NCBI RefSeq assembly: GCF_009939295.1
Contig: NZ_WVIC01000004.1
Span: 100,929-164,928 of the forward strand
Direction of reading: 5' to 3'
Source of the DNA: Petrachloros mirabilis ULC683
GTDB lineage: Bacteria > Cyanobacteriota > Cyanobacteriia > Thermosynechococcales > Thermosynechococcaceae
DNA: 64,000 bases
Shown here one piece after another: positions 8,919 through 21,079 of this stretch; positions within the stretch are counted from its first letter, which is position 1, and each line of letters starts with the position of its first letter. The notes beneath the pieces are model-generated. The model did no database searches. It was not told where the DNA came from and worked only from the letters and a program-made list of their open reading frames with translations. The translations under genes were made by a program, and so were the position numbers.

Positions 8919-9678
8919 GATAGCTTCCTTGGTGATCTATGGTCAGGGGATTGCGAGTGTAGTGGATGAAGACATCATCCATGGTGGCCTCGGGGTGGGG
9001 CACGGTGGCTTTGAGCGCTGCCACAGTGCCCATGGCCACCTGCTGGCCGTCGTAGAGCATGGCGATGCGATCGCACAACACCTCTGCCTCCTCCATAAAG
9101 TGGGTGGTGAGAAACACCGTGGTCTGGTAGTCGTGCCGCAGTTGCAAAATCAGATCCCACATGGTTTTGCGAGCCACCGGGTCAAGCCCCACCGTGGGCT
9201 CATCGAGAAACAGTACAGGCGGGTGGTGCAGCGTAGCCTGAGCCACCTCCAGCCGTCGAATCATGCCGCCAGAGTAGGTATTCACCAGGCGATTGGCCAC
9301 CGAATCGAGACCAACATAGTTCAAAACGGCATGGATGCGATCGAGCCGCTGCCGTCGGGGCACCCCGTAGAGCTTGGCAAGAATGAGTAGGTTTTCATAG
9401 CCAGTCAGGGTACCATCCACCGATAGCGCCTGGGGCACATAGCCAATCCGTCGCTGCACTTCCCTCGGCTGGCGGCCAATGTCATACCCAGCAATGGTGG
9501 CGCGTCCACCACTGCTGGGCAGCAACGTCGTCAGCATTTTGATCAGCGTACTTTTGCCCGCCCCATTTGGCCCCAGCAGACCAAAGACTTCCCCCCGCTC
9601 CACAATAAGGGAGAAACTCTCCACTGCGGATTGGGTGCCGAAGCGCTTGGTCAGTTTGTAAAGGTCAATCATCGCCAT
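8875..9678 (-). CDS. ABC transporter ATP-binding protein (DrrA-like)
   Basis: The ATPase has a Walker A motif GPNGAGKS (36-43), the signature YSGGMIRRLEVA, Walker B LFLDEPTVGLDP and the switch histidine in LTTHFMEEAE, all in normal order. The C-terminal extension with EATMDDVFIHYT is typical of the daunorubicin-resistance (DrrA) subfamily. It powers the permease encoded just downstream. A second ATG two codons in could be the true start; neither has a strong ribosome-binding site. Confidence 0.93.
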   Translation of the reverse strand: MAMIDLYKLTKRFGTQSAVESFSLIVERGEVFGLLGPNGAGKSTLIKMLTTLLPSSGGRATIAGYDIGRQPREVQRRIGYVPQALSVDGTLTGYENLLILAKLYGVPRRQRLDRIHAVLNYVGLDSVANRLVNTYSGGMIRRLEVAQATLHHPPVLFLDEPTVGLDPVARKTMWDLILQLRHDYQTTVFLTTHFMEEAEVLCDRIAMLYDGQQVAMGTVAALKATVPHPEATMDDVFIHYTRNPLTIDHQGSYRDTSTTRRTAQRLG

Positions 9679-9802
9679 CGGGTAAAGACTAAGGGGGTAG
9701 GGAGTAAGATTTTGCTGGAATCAGGCCACAGCAACCCATTGGCGTTGGCAAACTTCCTCATTTCCGTGCTTTTTGGGGTTCACCTGGGTAGGGGTGACTT
9801 GA

Positions 9803-12187
<2,385 letters not shown>

Positions 12188-12235
12188 GCCTCCATTGACC
12201 GCAAAAATGCTTTAGGGTTAATGAACTTCCCAACC

Positions 12236-12349
12236 GCAGCAAGCTGCGGGGTATCACTTCGCTACGCCTCTCACACTTCGTGGTTCGGCTTCGCTCAACA
12301 GCACCCTTTCGGATGCTGTTTTTACAGATCGCAGCAAGCTGCGGGGTAT
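12236..12349. repeat. Pair of direct 19-bp repeats, each a hairpin
   Basis: GCAGCAAGCTGCGGGGTAT occurs at 12236-12254 and again at 12331-12349. Each copy contains a CGCAGC-AA-GCTGCG hairpin. They bracket the candidate terminator after icd in a 319-base gap that otherwise holds no gene. Confidence 0.6.
12297..12323 (+). terminator. Candidate intrinsic terminator downstream of icd
   Basis: AACAGCA and TGCTGTT form a 7-bp stem around a 10-base loop, followed by a short T run. It lies about 110 bases past the icd stop codon, between two hairpin repeats, so it could also be part of the repeat. Confidence 0.4.
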
Positions 12350-12506
12350 GTGACCCATAGAAATTTAGATCAAGGGTTGGAAGCGAAGCCCGCGCCGTTA
12401 TAGCAGGGAGTGAACAGCTTCGTTCAAAGCCGCCCGCTGGGTGATGTGGCAGGGGGGATTCGTGAAGAGTCTCCCTATCCGGATGCAACTGTGAGGCTAT
12501 TGCAGT

Positions 12507-12842
12507 TTAAGCTGCACTATATTCCGTGTACGGACGCTTGAAGGGAGGCTGCAAACCCAATACAATATCCTCTCTGAGCACACCCATTTCGACCAACTCC
12601 TCAGCCGGATTCTGGTCAGTTAGATTTTGCTGGAGCCAAATTTTTCCATCTTTAATATCGAAATGGATGACACAGCGATAAACCCGGTTGAGCTGTTCCC
12701 AGCCCACATTCATCCATTGGTAATGATCCCGTTCCGTATCAAAAATCAGTTGCACTTCAACCTCATCCCTTGAAATGTCATCCTCAGCGTACTGAGTAAG
12801 CAGTGTCTGAACATACTTTCGGTATTGAGTTACTTTGTCCAT
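12507..12842 (-). CDS. xisI: XisI-family protein, copy 1
   Basis: The 111-residue product has the XisI pattern: MDKVTQYRKYVQTLLTQYA, then FDTERDHYQWMNVGWEQLNRVY, KIWLQQNLTDQNPAEELVEMG and the ending EDIVLGLQPPFKRPYTEY. XisI was named in Anabaena as a factor controlling excision of the fdxN element, but homologues are widespread in cyanobacteria without that element. It overlaps the upstream xisH by 13 bases, exactly as in the second pair near 53 kb. No recombinase or nif gene is near, so an excision role here is unsupported. Confidence 0.9.
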   Translation of the reverse strand: MDKVTQYRKYVQTLLTQYAEDDISRDEVEVQLIFDTERDHYQWMNVGWEQLNRVYRCVIHFDIKDGKIWLQQNLTDQNPAEELVEMGVLREDIVLGLQPPFKRPYTEYSAA

Positions 12843-13246
12843 AGCACAATCACCTCATTAGCTGGGTCATACACAACGATCAAGACCTGATAACGTTTTA
12901 CCGCACTTTGAGTGAACTCGTACTGGAAAAATGTTTGGTAAACATCCACAGGCACCGCTAAGTAGAGGCTCCGCTCTGGTTCGACTGACTCTAAAGCTAA
13001 ACGATAGCTGAGGAACTGTCCCAATGCAGCGTAAAAATCGGTGATTGCAGACGGATTCAAAAAGCTTTTAATCTCGACTGCGATTTTTTCTCCTGCTCGT
13101 TCTGCTGCGACCAATCGTTCTGCGCCCAGATCCACATGGAAGTTGACGTTGCCAAACTTAAACCTCAGTGGATCGTCTGTGATCACCCACTGCTCTTTTT
13201 GTAGGGCTTGTTTGACAGCCTCATGGAAAATATCTTTGGCAGACAC
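12830..13246 (-). CDS. xisH: XisH-family protein, copy 1
   Basis: The 138-residue protein has the XisH pattern, with a PD-(D/E)XK-like core: Asp39 in FHVDLGAE, then Glu58 and Lys60 in VEIKSF. The fold suggests a nuclease or nuclease-derived protein; activity is not established. It is translationally coupled to xisI. Compared with copy 2 at 53 kb, the candidate catalytic residues fall at identical positions, although the rest of the sequence has diverged substantially. The two are therefore not a recent duplication. Confidence 0.9.
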   Translation of the reverse strand: MSAKDIFHEAVKQALQKEQWVITDDPLRFKFGNVNFHVDLGAERLVAAERAGEKIAVEIKSFLNPSAITDFYAALGQFLSYRLALESVEPERSLYLAVPVDVYQTFFQYEFTQSAVKRYQVLIVVYDPANEVIVLWTK

Positions 13247-13614
13247 AAATTAATTTCCAACATAACTCACCAATAAGACTAGTTTACAATAAATTATCTT
13301 CAGCCTTGTAGTTTAATAGTCTGGTGCTTAATAGTTCTTCTATTATTTCCGTTCCTGATTTATTCCAGATTGTTGATGAGTTATGCTCAATTTTTATATA
13401 CTATTTGAAATCAAAAATCTCCGGTTTTGTAGAGGTTTTTGATTGAGGTTATAGCGGTTTACAAATCAATGGAGTACATGGGGTGCAGGGGGCACTGCCC
13501 CCTGCGTGGGAGTGGAATCCCCAAACCCCGTACCTCATTCAGGTGAGAACCGCTATAAACTTTGACGGATCGTAAATCCTCAAAATTTTTCTGACGGCAC
13601 ACGACTTGACACAG
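13247..13614. other. Gap holding one palindromic element
   Basis: This AT-rich interval between xisH and the GST-like gene has no plausible reading frame. Its only recognisable content is the TATAGCGGTT-bounded element at 13450-13557, annotated separately. Confidence 0.5.
13450..13557 (+). mobile_element. MITE-like element, copy 1 (TATAGCGGTT ends)
   Basis: The element is bounded by perfect 10-bp inverted repeats, TATAGCGGTT and AACCGCTATA. Its interior has the palindrome GGGGGCACTGCCCCC and conserved words GGAGTACATGGGG and GTACCTCATTCAGGTGAGA. A second copy in the opposite orientation lies at 46151-46260 with the same order of landmarks. No protein is encoded, so any mobility would need a transposase supplied elsewhere. 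Confidence 0.75.
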
Positions 13615-14847
13615 CTACAGTTGGACAAAATTAGCAGGATCCTGGTCGCGGCGATGCTTCACCGGAAGGGCGGGTGGCTGGGTGTCGCCTACAAGGGCGG
13701 CTGTTTTCTCTAGAGCCTGCCGCAGGTGCTTGGCCGCATAGATGGACATATCTCGGGGGACACTGATGCGATCGCGCATATATCGCAGCCCCACCTCAGA
13801 ACCGGGCGGTGGCACACAGGGTTCTCCTGTGATCAAGAAGGTAAGGGCACAACGCAGGGCTGCATCAAACAGCGAGTCTTCTGTGGGATTGACCCGAATC
13901 AAGTTGACCCGGTGCTTGAGAACGCGATGCAGCGCCTCAGCTCGGGCGGTCTCAGGTTCGGAATAGGCGACATCGGGCAAGCCAAACCAGGGGCCATGAT
14001 CCACCTGGTGCTGATGGTGGCGCGTCTGCGGATCAGAGTTGGCATAGCATCCCCCCATCTGGGGCGGCAAATCGTGGGCGTGGGTATGGAAGTCGCTCTG
14101 GGTGCCCCGATAGGTGGGGCGCTGCTCTAGGGCATCAAACCAGGCCGAAAAGCCAGGATTATCTGTCCGCAGGGAATAGCCCTTGTAGTAGTAGAGGCTG
14201 GCATGCATCCGCTCTACATAGGGGGTAAAAATGACATCAGCGGTGCTAAAGTCTACCAGAAAGTAGGAACCGGGCGTACGCGCCAAGGCCGCCTCAACCC
14301 GTGTCACTTCTTCTATAAACTGATGGCGGCTGCGTTGCTCTTCTCCCTCGGATCGAGCTGGGTAGCACAGCCATAGACACCAGGCTCGAAACAGCCGCCG
14401 CTCTAGCTGTCGCAGTGGGATTACTTCGGGGTCAGTCATGGCAGTGCCCAAAGAGCCAAAGGCTTGCTCCAGGGCAACCAAAATCTCATCGCTTTCAGTA
14501 ATGAGCCGCCCATCTAGTTCCAGGGCGGGCAACATCCCAGAGGGCACTTTGCGTTTATACCAGTGCTCTTTCTGCCCATAGCAGAACATGGTTACTTTTG
14601 CGATTCGATAGGGAATTTCTTTTTCTTCAAGCCACAGCCAGACTTTCTGGCAGTAAGGGCACCAGGCATGGTGATCGCGGTACAGGGTGACCCGCACGGC
14701 TGATTCTGGCTGACCAAACAGACGGAGGCGGGCCTGGGCATTGGTGGGGCCATTTTCTCGATCCAGGTGAAAGTCTGTGAAGGCTTCGAGGGCTGACCAG
14801 GTTAGGGGAGGGGTGTTCATGGGGTCTGAATTTGTCGTTCTCAGCAT
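13615..14847 (-). CDS. Glutathione S-transferase-like protein with CPYC motif
   Basis: This 410-residue protein has a thioredoxin-like GST N-domain with a glutaredoxin-like CPYC motif (Cys63, Cys66), followed by [13 protein letters not shown], which supplies the cis-proline, and an ITESDEI glutathione-binding segment. A helical C-domain follows to about residue 260. The last 140 residues, containing [17 protein letters not shown] and [35 protein letters not shown], are an extra domain unlike standard GSTs. A second ATG nine codons in (14820) is an equally likely start. Substrate unknown; it may be a cyanobacterial or plant-type GST involved in redox chemistry. Confidence 0.8.
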   Translation of the reverse strand: MLRTTNSDPMNTPPLTWSALEAFTDFHLDRENGPTNAQARLRLFGQPESAVRVTLYRDHHAWCPYCQKVWLWLEEKEIPYRIAKVTMFCYGQKEHWYKRKVPSGMLPALELDGRLITESDEILVALEQAFGSLGTAMTDPEVIPLRQLERRLFRAWCLWLCYPARSEGEEQRSRHQFIEEVTRVEAALARTPGSYFLVDFSTADVIFTPYVERMHASLYYYKGYSLRTDNPGFSAWFDALEQRPTYRGTQSDFHTHAHDLPPQMGGCYANSDPQTRHHQHQVDHGPWFGLPDVAYSEPETARAEALHRVLKHRVNLIRVNPTEDSLFDAALRCALTFLITGEPCVPPPGSEVGLRYMRDRISVPRDMSIYAAKHLRQALEKTAALVGDTQPPALPVKHRRDQDPANFVQL

Positions 14848-14950
14848 GGGGTTAGATCAGGAGTGGAGTTTTCGGCTGCGCTTGCCGCTATACTGCTGAA
14901 AACTCAAATCCATCGAATGGCGCTATCAACCCGATAGCCCTACTTAAACT

Positions 14951-15850
14951 ATGGTAAAAATTTTGCTGATGGGTGCCCAAGGACAGGTTGGTATTGAATT
15001 GCAGCATACCCTGTCCTCCCTCGGTGCAGTCATTGCCTTGGGACGAAGTGCGTTGGACTTGACCCAGCGTCAACAAATTGACCAGCAGATTGAGGCGCAT
15101 CAGCCTCAGGTGATTGTGAATGCTGCTGCCTATACCGCTGTGGATAAGGCGGAAGCTGAGCCAGATCTTGCGGCTGCCATTAATGCCATAGCGCCGGGTG
15201 TAATGGCTGAGGCAGCCGACCGGATCGGAGCTACCCTGGTTCATCTCTCAACTGACTATGTTTTTGATGGCACCCAGAGCCAACCCTATCGAGAGGATTC
15301 CCCCACCCATCCCCAAAGTGTTTATGGGCACACCAAGCAACAGGGAGAAGAGGCGATTCGCCAAGCCTGCGATCGCCACTTTATCTTACGGACGGCCTGG
15401 GTTTACGGAGCTTACGGCAAAAGTAACTTTGTCAAAACTATGCTGCGCTTGGGGGCGGAGCGCGAAGAACTGCGGGTGGTCATGGATCAAGTCGGTAGCC
15501 CGACCTGGGCACGGGATATTGGAGGTGCGATCGCAGCTCTCCTCCAGGCGGCCAACACTTCAGAAGCCTCTCTCTACGGCACGTACCACTTCACCAATAG
15601 TGGGGTAGCCAGTTGGTACGACTTTGCCGTCGCCATTTTTGAAGAAGCCCAATACCTTTGGTTTCCCCTTCAAGTGAAGCGGGTCGTGCCGATCACCACC
15701 GCAGAATTCCGCACCCCAGCCCATCGTCCCGCTTATTCGGTTCTGTCAACGACCAAAATTGCCGGACTGATGGGCACCCCTCCCCACTGGCGCACCTCAC
15801 TCCGCAAAATGTTGGCACAGTGGCAGACCCATCAATCTCTGGAGCGCTGA
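14951..15850 (+). CDS. rfbD: dTDP-4-dehydrorhamnose reductase
   Basis: The product is an extended short-chain dehydrogenase of the RfbD/RmlD type, the last step of dTDP-L-rhamnose synthesis for surface polysaccharides. It shows the nucleotide motif MGAQGQVG (7-14), STDYVFDG (100-107) and the catalytic YGHTK (Tyr125, Lys129). Length (299 residues) is normal. The other rml genes are not adjacent, which is common in cyanobacteria. The convergent proA gene ends 6 bases beyond its stop. Confidence 0.93.
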   Translation: MVKILLMGAQGQVGIELQHTLSSLGAVIALGRSALDLTQRQQIDQQIEAHQPQVIVNAAAYTAVDKAEAEPDLAAAINAIAPGVMAEAADRIGATLVHLSTDYVFDGTQSQPYREDSPTHPQSVYGHTKQQGEEAIRQACDRHFILRTAWVYGAYGKSNFVKTMLRLGAEREELRVVMDQVGSPTWARDIGGAIAALLQAANTSEASLYGTYHFTNSGVASWYDFAVAIFEEAQYLWFPLQVKRVVPITTAEFRTPAHRPAYSVLSTTKIAGLMGTPPHWRTSLRKMLAQWQTHQSLER

Positions 15851-15856
15851 CCCTGA

Positions 15857-17158
15857 TCAAACCTCGAAGTCTCTATGGGTAAAGGATTTTGCGGCTGCCC
15901 CTGTATAGGAAGCCACGACTTGTCCACGCCCGTGGAGTTGATATTTATAGGTCACCAGCCCCTCTAAGCCCACAGGACCCCGAGGGGGCATTTGCTGGGT
16001 GCTAATGCCCACCTCAGCCCCAAAGCCGTAGCGAAACCCATCGGAAAACCGGGTCGAACAGTTGTGAAACACCCCAGCCGCATCCACTTGAGCCATAAAG
16101 ACTTCAGCCGCCTCGGCAGACTCGGTGACAATAGCATCTGTGTGCCCGGAGCCGTAGGTATTGATGTGATCAATGGCGCTGGCCAGGGAGTTCACGATCT
16201 TGATCGACAGAATCAGATCGCTATACTCGGTGGCCCAGTCGCTATCACTGGCCGCAGCAATCTCTAAAATCTCGCAGGTAGCGGCATCCCCCCGCAGTTC
16301 CACCTGATGCAATTGCAGTGCTACAGCTAAGGGGGGCAGGAAATCGGCTGCGATCGCCCGATGCACCAGCAGGGTTTCAATGGCATTACAGGCCGCCGGG
16401 TACTGGGTCTTGGCATCCACAGCAATAGCCACTGCCTGGGGAATATCCGCCGCCTCATCTATATAGAGGTGACAGATACCCTCAGCGTGACCCAGCACCG
16501 GAATCCGGGTATTTTCCTGGACAAACCGCACAAAGCTGTTCGAGCCACGGGGAATAATCAAATTCACATCCTGATCCAGCTTTAGCAGCGCTAGGGTTTC
16601 CTCCCGGCTGGTCAACAGCGCCACCACCTCAGGGGAAACCTCAGTGGATGCTAGCCCCGACTGGATTGCTCGCACCAAAGCCCGACAGGACTCCATGGCC
16701 TCCTGCCCCCCCTTGAGGAGTACCCCATTGCCCGACTTAACCGCCAGTGCCGCAATTTGCACCACCGCATCCGGTCGAGCCTCAAAAATCACCCCCAAAA
16801 CGCCCAAGGGACAGGTCACTCGCTTTAAGATCAACTGCTCATCCAGTTCCCGGTGCAGTTGCACTTGGCCCAGGGGGTCAGGCAGTGCCGCCACGCTGCG
16901 AACTCCCTCAATAGCAGCCTTAAGCTTCTGTTCATCCAGTTTTAGGCGGGCATAGAGCGACTGGGCTAATCCTGAGGCTTGCGCCCGTTGGCAGTCCTGG
17001 GCATTGGCCACCAAAATCTTGGGGGCGGCGGCCTCAAGGGCTTGAGCCATGCTTTCCAGCGACGCCTGCCGCGCCTCAGTCGTCAGCAAAGCCAACCCCT
17101 GAGCCGCCTGTCGCGTTTGTTTGGCCACCTGAGGCAGCGAATCTACCACAGCAGTCAC
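15857..17158 (-). CDS. proA: Gamma-glutamyl phosphate reductase
   Basis: This aldehyde-dehydrogenase-fold enzyme reduces gamma-glutamyl phosphate to glutamate semialdehyde in proline synthesis. It contains the family segments [23 protein letters not shown] and IIPRGSN, and the catalytic cysteine in YPAACNAIE (Cys257). Length is 433 residues, as expected. It is monocistronic here, with no proB nearby. putA, encoding the reverse catabolic route through the same semialdehyde, lies 40 kb downstream. Confidence 0.96.
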   Translation of the reverse strand: MTAVVDSLPQVAKQTRQAAQGLALLTTEARQASLESMAQALEAAAPKILVANAQDCQRAQASGLAQSLYARLKLDEQKLKAAIEGVRSVAALPDPLGQVQLHRELDEQLILKRVTCPLGVLGVIFEARPDAVVQIAALAVKSGNGVLLKGGQEAMESCRALVRAIQSGLASTEVSPEVVALLTSREETLALLKLDQDVNLIIPRGSNSFVRFVQENTRIPVLGHAEGICHLYIDEAADIPQAVAIAVDAKTQYPAACNAIETLLVHRAIAADFLPPLAVALQLHQVELRGDAATCEILEIAAASDSDWATEYSDLILSIKIVNSLASAIDHINTYGSGHTDAIVTESAEAAEVFMAQVDAAGVFHNCSTRFSDGFRYGFGAEVGISTQQMPPRGPVGLEGLVTYKYQLHGRGQVVASYTGAAAKSFTHRDFEV

Positions 17159-17280
17159 AGTATCCTATCCCAAATCACTTTCCTTTATTATCCCCGAGGG
17201 GGTTCTCCCTGACAGAGAATCTCAGAAAATCACCCTAACGCCCCAGATCCTCACCAGCTATCTCCCTTGCTCTACGAGGG

Positions 17281-19068
17281 CTAGAACGGACGACCCACAA
17301 TCGAAAATAAAATGCGGCTCTCATCAATCCCACCGGACTGCTCACCCACGGACAGCAACGGGATGCCCCAATCGACCCGAGCAGTGATGCGATCGCGCCA
17401 GTTCCAACGCAAACCAACCCCCACTGCCAGGAGCGGATTGGCATCAACCTGCCCCTGATTTCCCCGGTTCCAGCCTTTGCCAATATCCAGAAAGGGAATA
17501 ACCTGGAGCACCCCCTCACCCTGGGGCATTCGATAGAGTGGAAATCTAGCCTCAGCGGAGCCAAACACCCCCATGTCGGCAAGCTGCAAGTCTTGAGGAT
17601 AGCCCCGCACGCTGTCTGCCCCGCCGAGTCCAAACTGTTCGAGAGAGGGCAAGGGACGATCGCTGACCTGGGCGTTGGCGCGGAGCACCAAAAGGGTATC
17701 GGGAGCCAATTCTCGTACCCACTGAGCCTGAGTTCGCCATAGAAAAAAGTGGCCGTCTGGAGGGGTTGGATTGGTGGTTGCCCCCAGTCCCAGTCCAAAG
17801 TTAAATTCAGAACGCAAGGCCAAAACCGAATTGGAGTGTCGCTGCAACCAGTCCTGAAAAAACTTTAATTCTGTGAGCCGGGTTTTACCCTGGTCATCTG
17901 ACCCCGGTGAAATGGGAAAGGGTTCACCTAAAATCGTGGTCTCGCTTTCTCTGCGAGCTACCCCCAGCCCCAAGGCAAGCTCTTGCCGGGGGGTTTGAAT
18001 CACCGGTTGGCGATAGGTCAGATGCAGCGATCGCGCCTGCCCCTTGAGATCAATTAAGCGAAACACCTCTGGCTCTATGACCTGGCTCCAGGTTTGCTCG
18101 TAGGTCACTTCCAAGGTGCCATTGCGGGCATTGATGGGCAGACGATATCCCCCGCTGAATTGATGGCTGCCATCGGTGTTGGCATAGGCAACTCGGAGGG
18201 CATCGCCATAGCCCAGAAGATTTAAATGCTCAAACTGCACCTGCCGTTGAAAACTGCCAATGGACTCTGGACGAGCATTGTCTAAAACAACCTGGGTGCG
18301 AAAAGCTTGGGCTTCTTCTGCCGTGATCGCCAATACACTTTCCCCAGGTTGGAGACCCGCCACCAACTCCGCCGACAACCGCTCCACCAATGGATCAAGT
18401 TGCAACATCTGTAATGCCACCAAGACCTGATTCACATTCAGGGGGGCACGTACTTGAAGGGTGATGCGATCGCGAATATATCGAGGACTCAAACGCCGTA
18501 ATCCCGTCACCTCAACCGCCGCTAATCGGCCTTCAATCACCTGAATGATCACGACCCCTTCTGAAATGACCTGCCCGGCTGGAATAAAAGCCCCTGAAGT
18601 GATGTAGCCCTTATCGATATACAGTTGGGTGATGGCAGTCCGCGCCTGGAGTAGTTCCGTAAAGGTAATCGGTCGATTGACAAAAGGAGCCGTCGCCGCC
18701 GCCAGCTCCTCAGGAGTGAATACGGTGCTTCCTTCTACCTGGAATGCCCTTACCGTAACGGTCTCAGCATCCTCTGGCAAATCAGGTTCAGTCGGCAGCG
18801 GTGGCAGTTCCGTGGGAGGTCGCAGCAACTCCCCTGGAGGAGGCAACCGCTCAGGCACCTGTTCAGGAGAGGGCAATGGGGGCGGGAATATAGGGCTGGG
18901 GAAACTGGGAACTTGAGCCAGGGACGAACTGGACAGCCCCATACAGCTCCAAAAACTGATCAGTCCCAACCATCTTAGGGGTCTCCTCGGTGACGGCCAA
19001 CCCAGTCGTATAGGAGCAGCCAAGGGTGGGTGCAAACAAAGCGCAGACATTACCGTCAATCGAGTCAT
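17281..19068 (-). CDS. ShlB/FhaC/HecB-type two-partner secretion transporter (TpsB)
   Basis: This outer-membrane protein resembles the Omp85-superfamily transporters that export large TpsA proteins. After a signal peptide (about residues 1-55, ending SSSSLAQ) comes a proline-rich linker, then a POTRA domain with AFQVEGSTVFTPEELAA and TAITQLYIDKGYITSGAF, then the beta-barrel. GGADSVRGYPQDL is the conserved barrel signature, and the C-terminal residue is Phe, as required for Bam insertion. The ATG at 19068 was preferred to a TTG four codons upstream. No TpsA partner gene is adjacent, so the cargo is unknown. Confidence 0.9.
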   Translation of the reverse strand: MTRLTVMSALCLHPPLAAPIRLGWPSPRRPLRWLGLISFWSCMGLSSSSLAQVPSFPSPIFPPPLPSPEQVPERLPPPGELLRPPTELPPLPTEPDLPEDAETVTVRAFQVEGSTVFTPEELAAATAPFVNRPITFTELLQARTAITQLYIDKGYITSGAFIPAGQVISEGVVIIQVIEGRLAAVEVTGLRRLSPRYIRDRITLQVRAPLNVNQVLVALQMLQLDPLVERLSAELVAGLQPGESVLAITAEEAQAFRTQVVLDNARPESIGSFQRQVQFEHLNLLGYGDALRVAYANTDGSHQFSGGYRLPINARNGTLEVTYEQTWSQVIEPEVFRLIDLKGQARSLHLTYRQPVIQTPRQELALGLGVARRESETTILGEPFPISPGSDDQGKTRLTELKFFQDWLQRHSNSVLALRSEFNFGLGLGATTNPTPPDGHFFLWRTQAQWVRELAPDTLLVLRANAQVSDRPLPSLEQFGLGGADSVRGYPQDLQLADMGVFGSAEARFPLYRMPQGEGVLQVIPFLDIGKGWNRGNQGQVDANPLLAVGVGLRWNWRDRITARVDWGIPLLSVGEQSGGIDESRILFSIVGRPF

Positions 19069-19287
19069 AGCCCCATACAAAACAATTCAAAACAGGCGTT
19101 GCAGAACAGATCATGCAATACCCAAATCAGCATGACTTTACCATTCACCTCTCAATCCGCTCTGCCTTAATTGGATATTTGCCCCCAAAATTAGTGCGTC
19201 CCGTCCCCATTTTTGCCAAGAAAATCAGCCAGTGCGGTTTCTCAGCTCTACAATAAAATAGGTTTTGTTAAGAAACGTTAGGGTATT

Positions 19288-20196
19288 ATGGCGGATCAAC
19301 TCATTCGGGCGACCGCAGCAGATCATGGCATCCGAGCCGTGGGCGTGATTACCACGCGGCTCACGGATGTAGCCCGCCAGCGGCATCAACTTTCTTACGT
19401 GGCCACGGCTGCCCTAGGGCGCACCATGACCGCAGGGCTTTTATTAGCCTCAAATATGAAGCAACCCCAGTCGCGGGTAAATATTCGGGTCAAAGGCAAT
19501 GGCCCCTTAGCCGACATTTTGGTGGATGCAGGTCTAGATGGAACCGTGCGCGGCTATGTCTACAATCCCGTCGTGGAGCTGCCGCCTAAGCCCAACGGCA
19601 AACTAGATGTGGGGGGTGCTGTCGGGCGTGATGGCTTTCTGTATGTCGCTCGTGATATTGGCTACGGCTATCCCTACTCCAGTACCGTTGAACTTGTGTC
19701 TGGGGAAATTGGAGATGATGTCACTCACTATCTCGTCACCTCTGAGCAGACCCCTTCCGCCTTGGTCTTGGGGGTGTTCGTAGACGCGAGCGGCGTCACA
19801 GCTGCGGGTGGCTTTTTAATCCAGGTGATGCCCAAGGCTGCCCGAGACGAGGCACTAGTTGCCAAGCTAGAATCTCGAATTGGTCCACTGCAAGGATTTA
19901 CCCCCCTATTGCAAGCAGGCAAAACCCTGCCTGATATTTTTGCAGATCTGCTGGGTGACCTAGGTCTAGAAATTTTTCCGCAGCGGCAGATGGTTCGCTT
20001 TCAATGTTCCTGCTCCTTCGAGCGGGTATTGGGCGCTCTTAAGCTCTTAGGAGAAACTGAACTTCAAGACATGATTCTCAAAGACAACGGCGCTGAGGCC
20101 ACCTGTGAGTTCTGTGGCCAAGTCTACCAGACCAACCGTCACCAGCTTGAGCAACTGATTGTAGATTTGCGGGCTGAGACCGCTGCCTCCCAATGA
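19288..20196 (+). CDS. hslO: Hsp33 redox-regulated chaperone
   Basis: Hsp33 is a cytosolic holdase activated by oxidation. The 302-residue product has the N-terminal MADQLIRATAADHGIRAVGV and, at the C-terminus, the zinc-binding cysteine pattern CxC (240, 242) and CxxC (273, 276), with the spacing of the E. coli protein. The 3' end overlaps the ureD start by 4 bases, so this stress chaperone is translationally coupled to urease genes. That is an unusual pairing. Confidence 0.96.
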   Translation: MADQLIRATAADHGIRAVGVITTRLTDVARQRHQLSYVATAALGRTMTAGLLLASNMKQPQSRVNIRVKGNGPLADILVDAGLDGTVRGYVYNPVVELPPKPNGKLDVGGAVGRDGFLYVARDIGYGYPYSSTVELVSGEIGDDVTHYLVTSEQTPSALVLGVFVDASGVTAAGGFLIQVMPKAARDEALVAKLESRIGPLQGFTPLLQAGKTLPDIFADLLGDLGLEIFPQRQMVRFQCSCSFERVLGALKLLGETELQDMILKDNGAEATCEFCGQVYQTNRHQLEQLIVDLRAETAASQ

Positions 20197-21047
20197 GTGC
20201 CGCTAACGGCGCTGCCTCTGCAAGCTGGCAGGGAAAGCTGCACCTCAACTACGGGGTGACCGGTGACCAAACCCGTTTGCGCGCTCCCTTTGCCCAGGCT
20301 CCGTTAAAAATTCAACGCCCGTTTTATCCTGAAGCGGGGGGGGTCTGCCATAGCATTCTATTGCACACCGCCGGGGGAATGGTGGGTGGCGATCGGCTCT
20401 CAATTGACGTTAACTTAGCGCCAGAGTCTAAGGCTTTACTCACCAGCGCTGCTGCCGCCAAAATCTATGGCAGCATCGGCACAGAGGCTTCTCAAAACAT
20501 TCAGATCCATCTTGGGGCAAATGCTCGCCTCGAATGGCTTCCCCAGGAAACAATTGTGTTTAATCAAGCCCAGTTCCGCCAAACCTTGCGCGTGACCCTA
20601 GATCCCGGTGCCCAGTGGTTGGGTTGGGATATTGTGCGGCTGGGGCGTAGCGCTCGTGGCGAGGAATTCCAATCCGGCAACTGGCGATCGCACACCGAAA
20701 TCTGGCAAGGCAATCGTCCCCTATGGATTGACCGACAGCGGCTATCGGGCAGCACTGAGACCGTAGCCAGCCCCCACGGCCTTGCCCATAGTGCTCTGGT
20801 GGGTAGCTTGGCTTGGGTGGGGATGGCAGTCACACCAGACTTTGTGGAAGCCATACGCACCCAATGGCATCCTGACCCCGGCTCCTCAGCAGAGATAGGG
20901 GTCACCCGTCTGCAACAAGGGCTACTGTGCCGCTACCGGGGGTGCTCCACCCTAGAAGTACAGCGCTGGTTTAGGGCAGTCTGGCAGCAGATTAGAACCG
21001 AATGTTGGGGCCGAGACATTTGTCTGCCCCGCGTTTGGCAACGCTAA
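20193..21047 (+). CDS. ureD: Urease accessory protein UreD
   Basis: UreD is the first scaffold of the UreDFG complex that loads nickel and CO2 into apo-urease. The 284-residue product has family segments KIQRPFYPE, ILLHTAGGMVGGDRLSIDVNL, TSAAAAKIYGS, EWLPQETIVFNQA and GWDIVRLGRSARGE. It begins inside the hslO stop (ATGA) and is followed after 32 bases by ureA. Co-transcription with hslO is likely. Confidence 0.95.
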   Translation: MSAANGAASASWQGKLHLNYGVTGDQTRLRAPFAQAPLKIQRPFYPEAGGVCHSILLHTAGGMVGGDRLSIDVNLAPESKALLTSAAAAKIYGSIGTEASQNIQIHLGANARLEWLPQETIVFNQAQFRQTLRVTLDPGAQWLGWDIVRLGRSARGEEFQSGNWRSHTEIWQGNRPLWIDRQRLSGSTETVASPHGLAHSALVGSLAWVGMAVTPDFVEAIRTQWHPDPGSSAEIGVTRLQQGLLCRYRGCSTLEVQRWFRAVWQQIRTECWGRDICLPRVWQR

Positions 21048-21079
21048 GGCTTTGGCAACACTAAATGATGAGGTGAGGA

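Noticed and set aside
12507..13246. fdxN-element excision site or element boundary near xisH-xisI
   Set aside because: No nif gene, XisF-type recombinase or paired direct-repeat attachment sites were seen near either pair.
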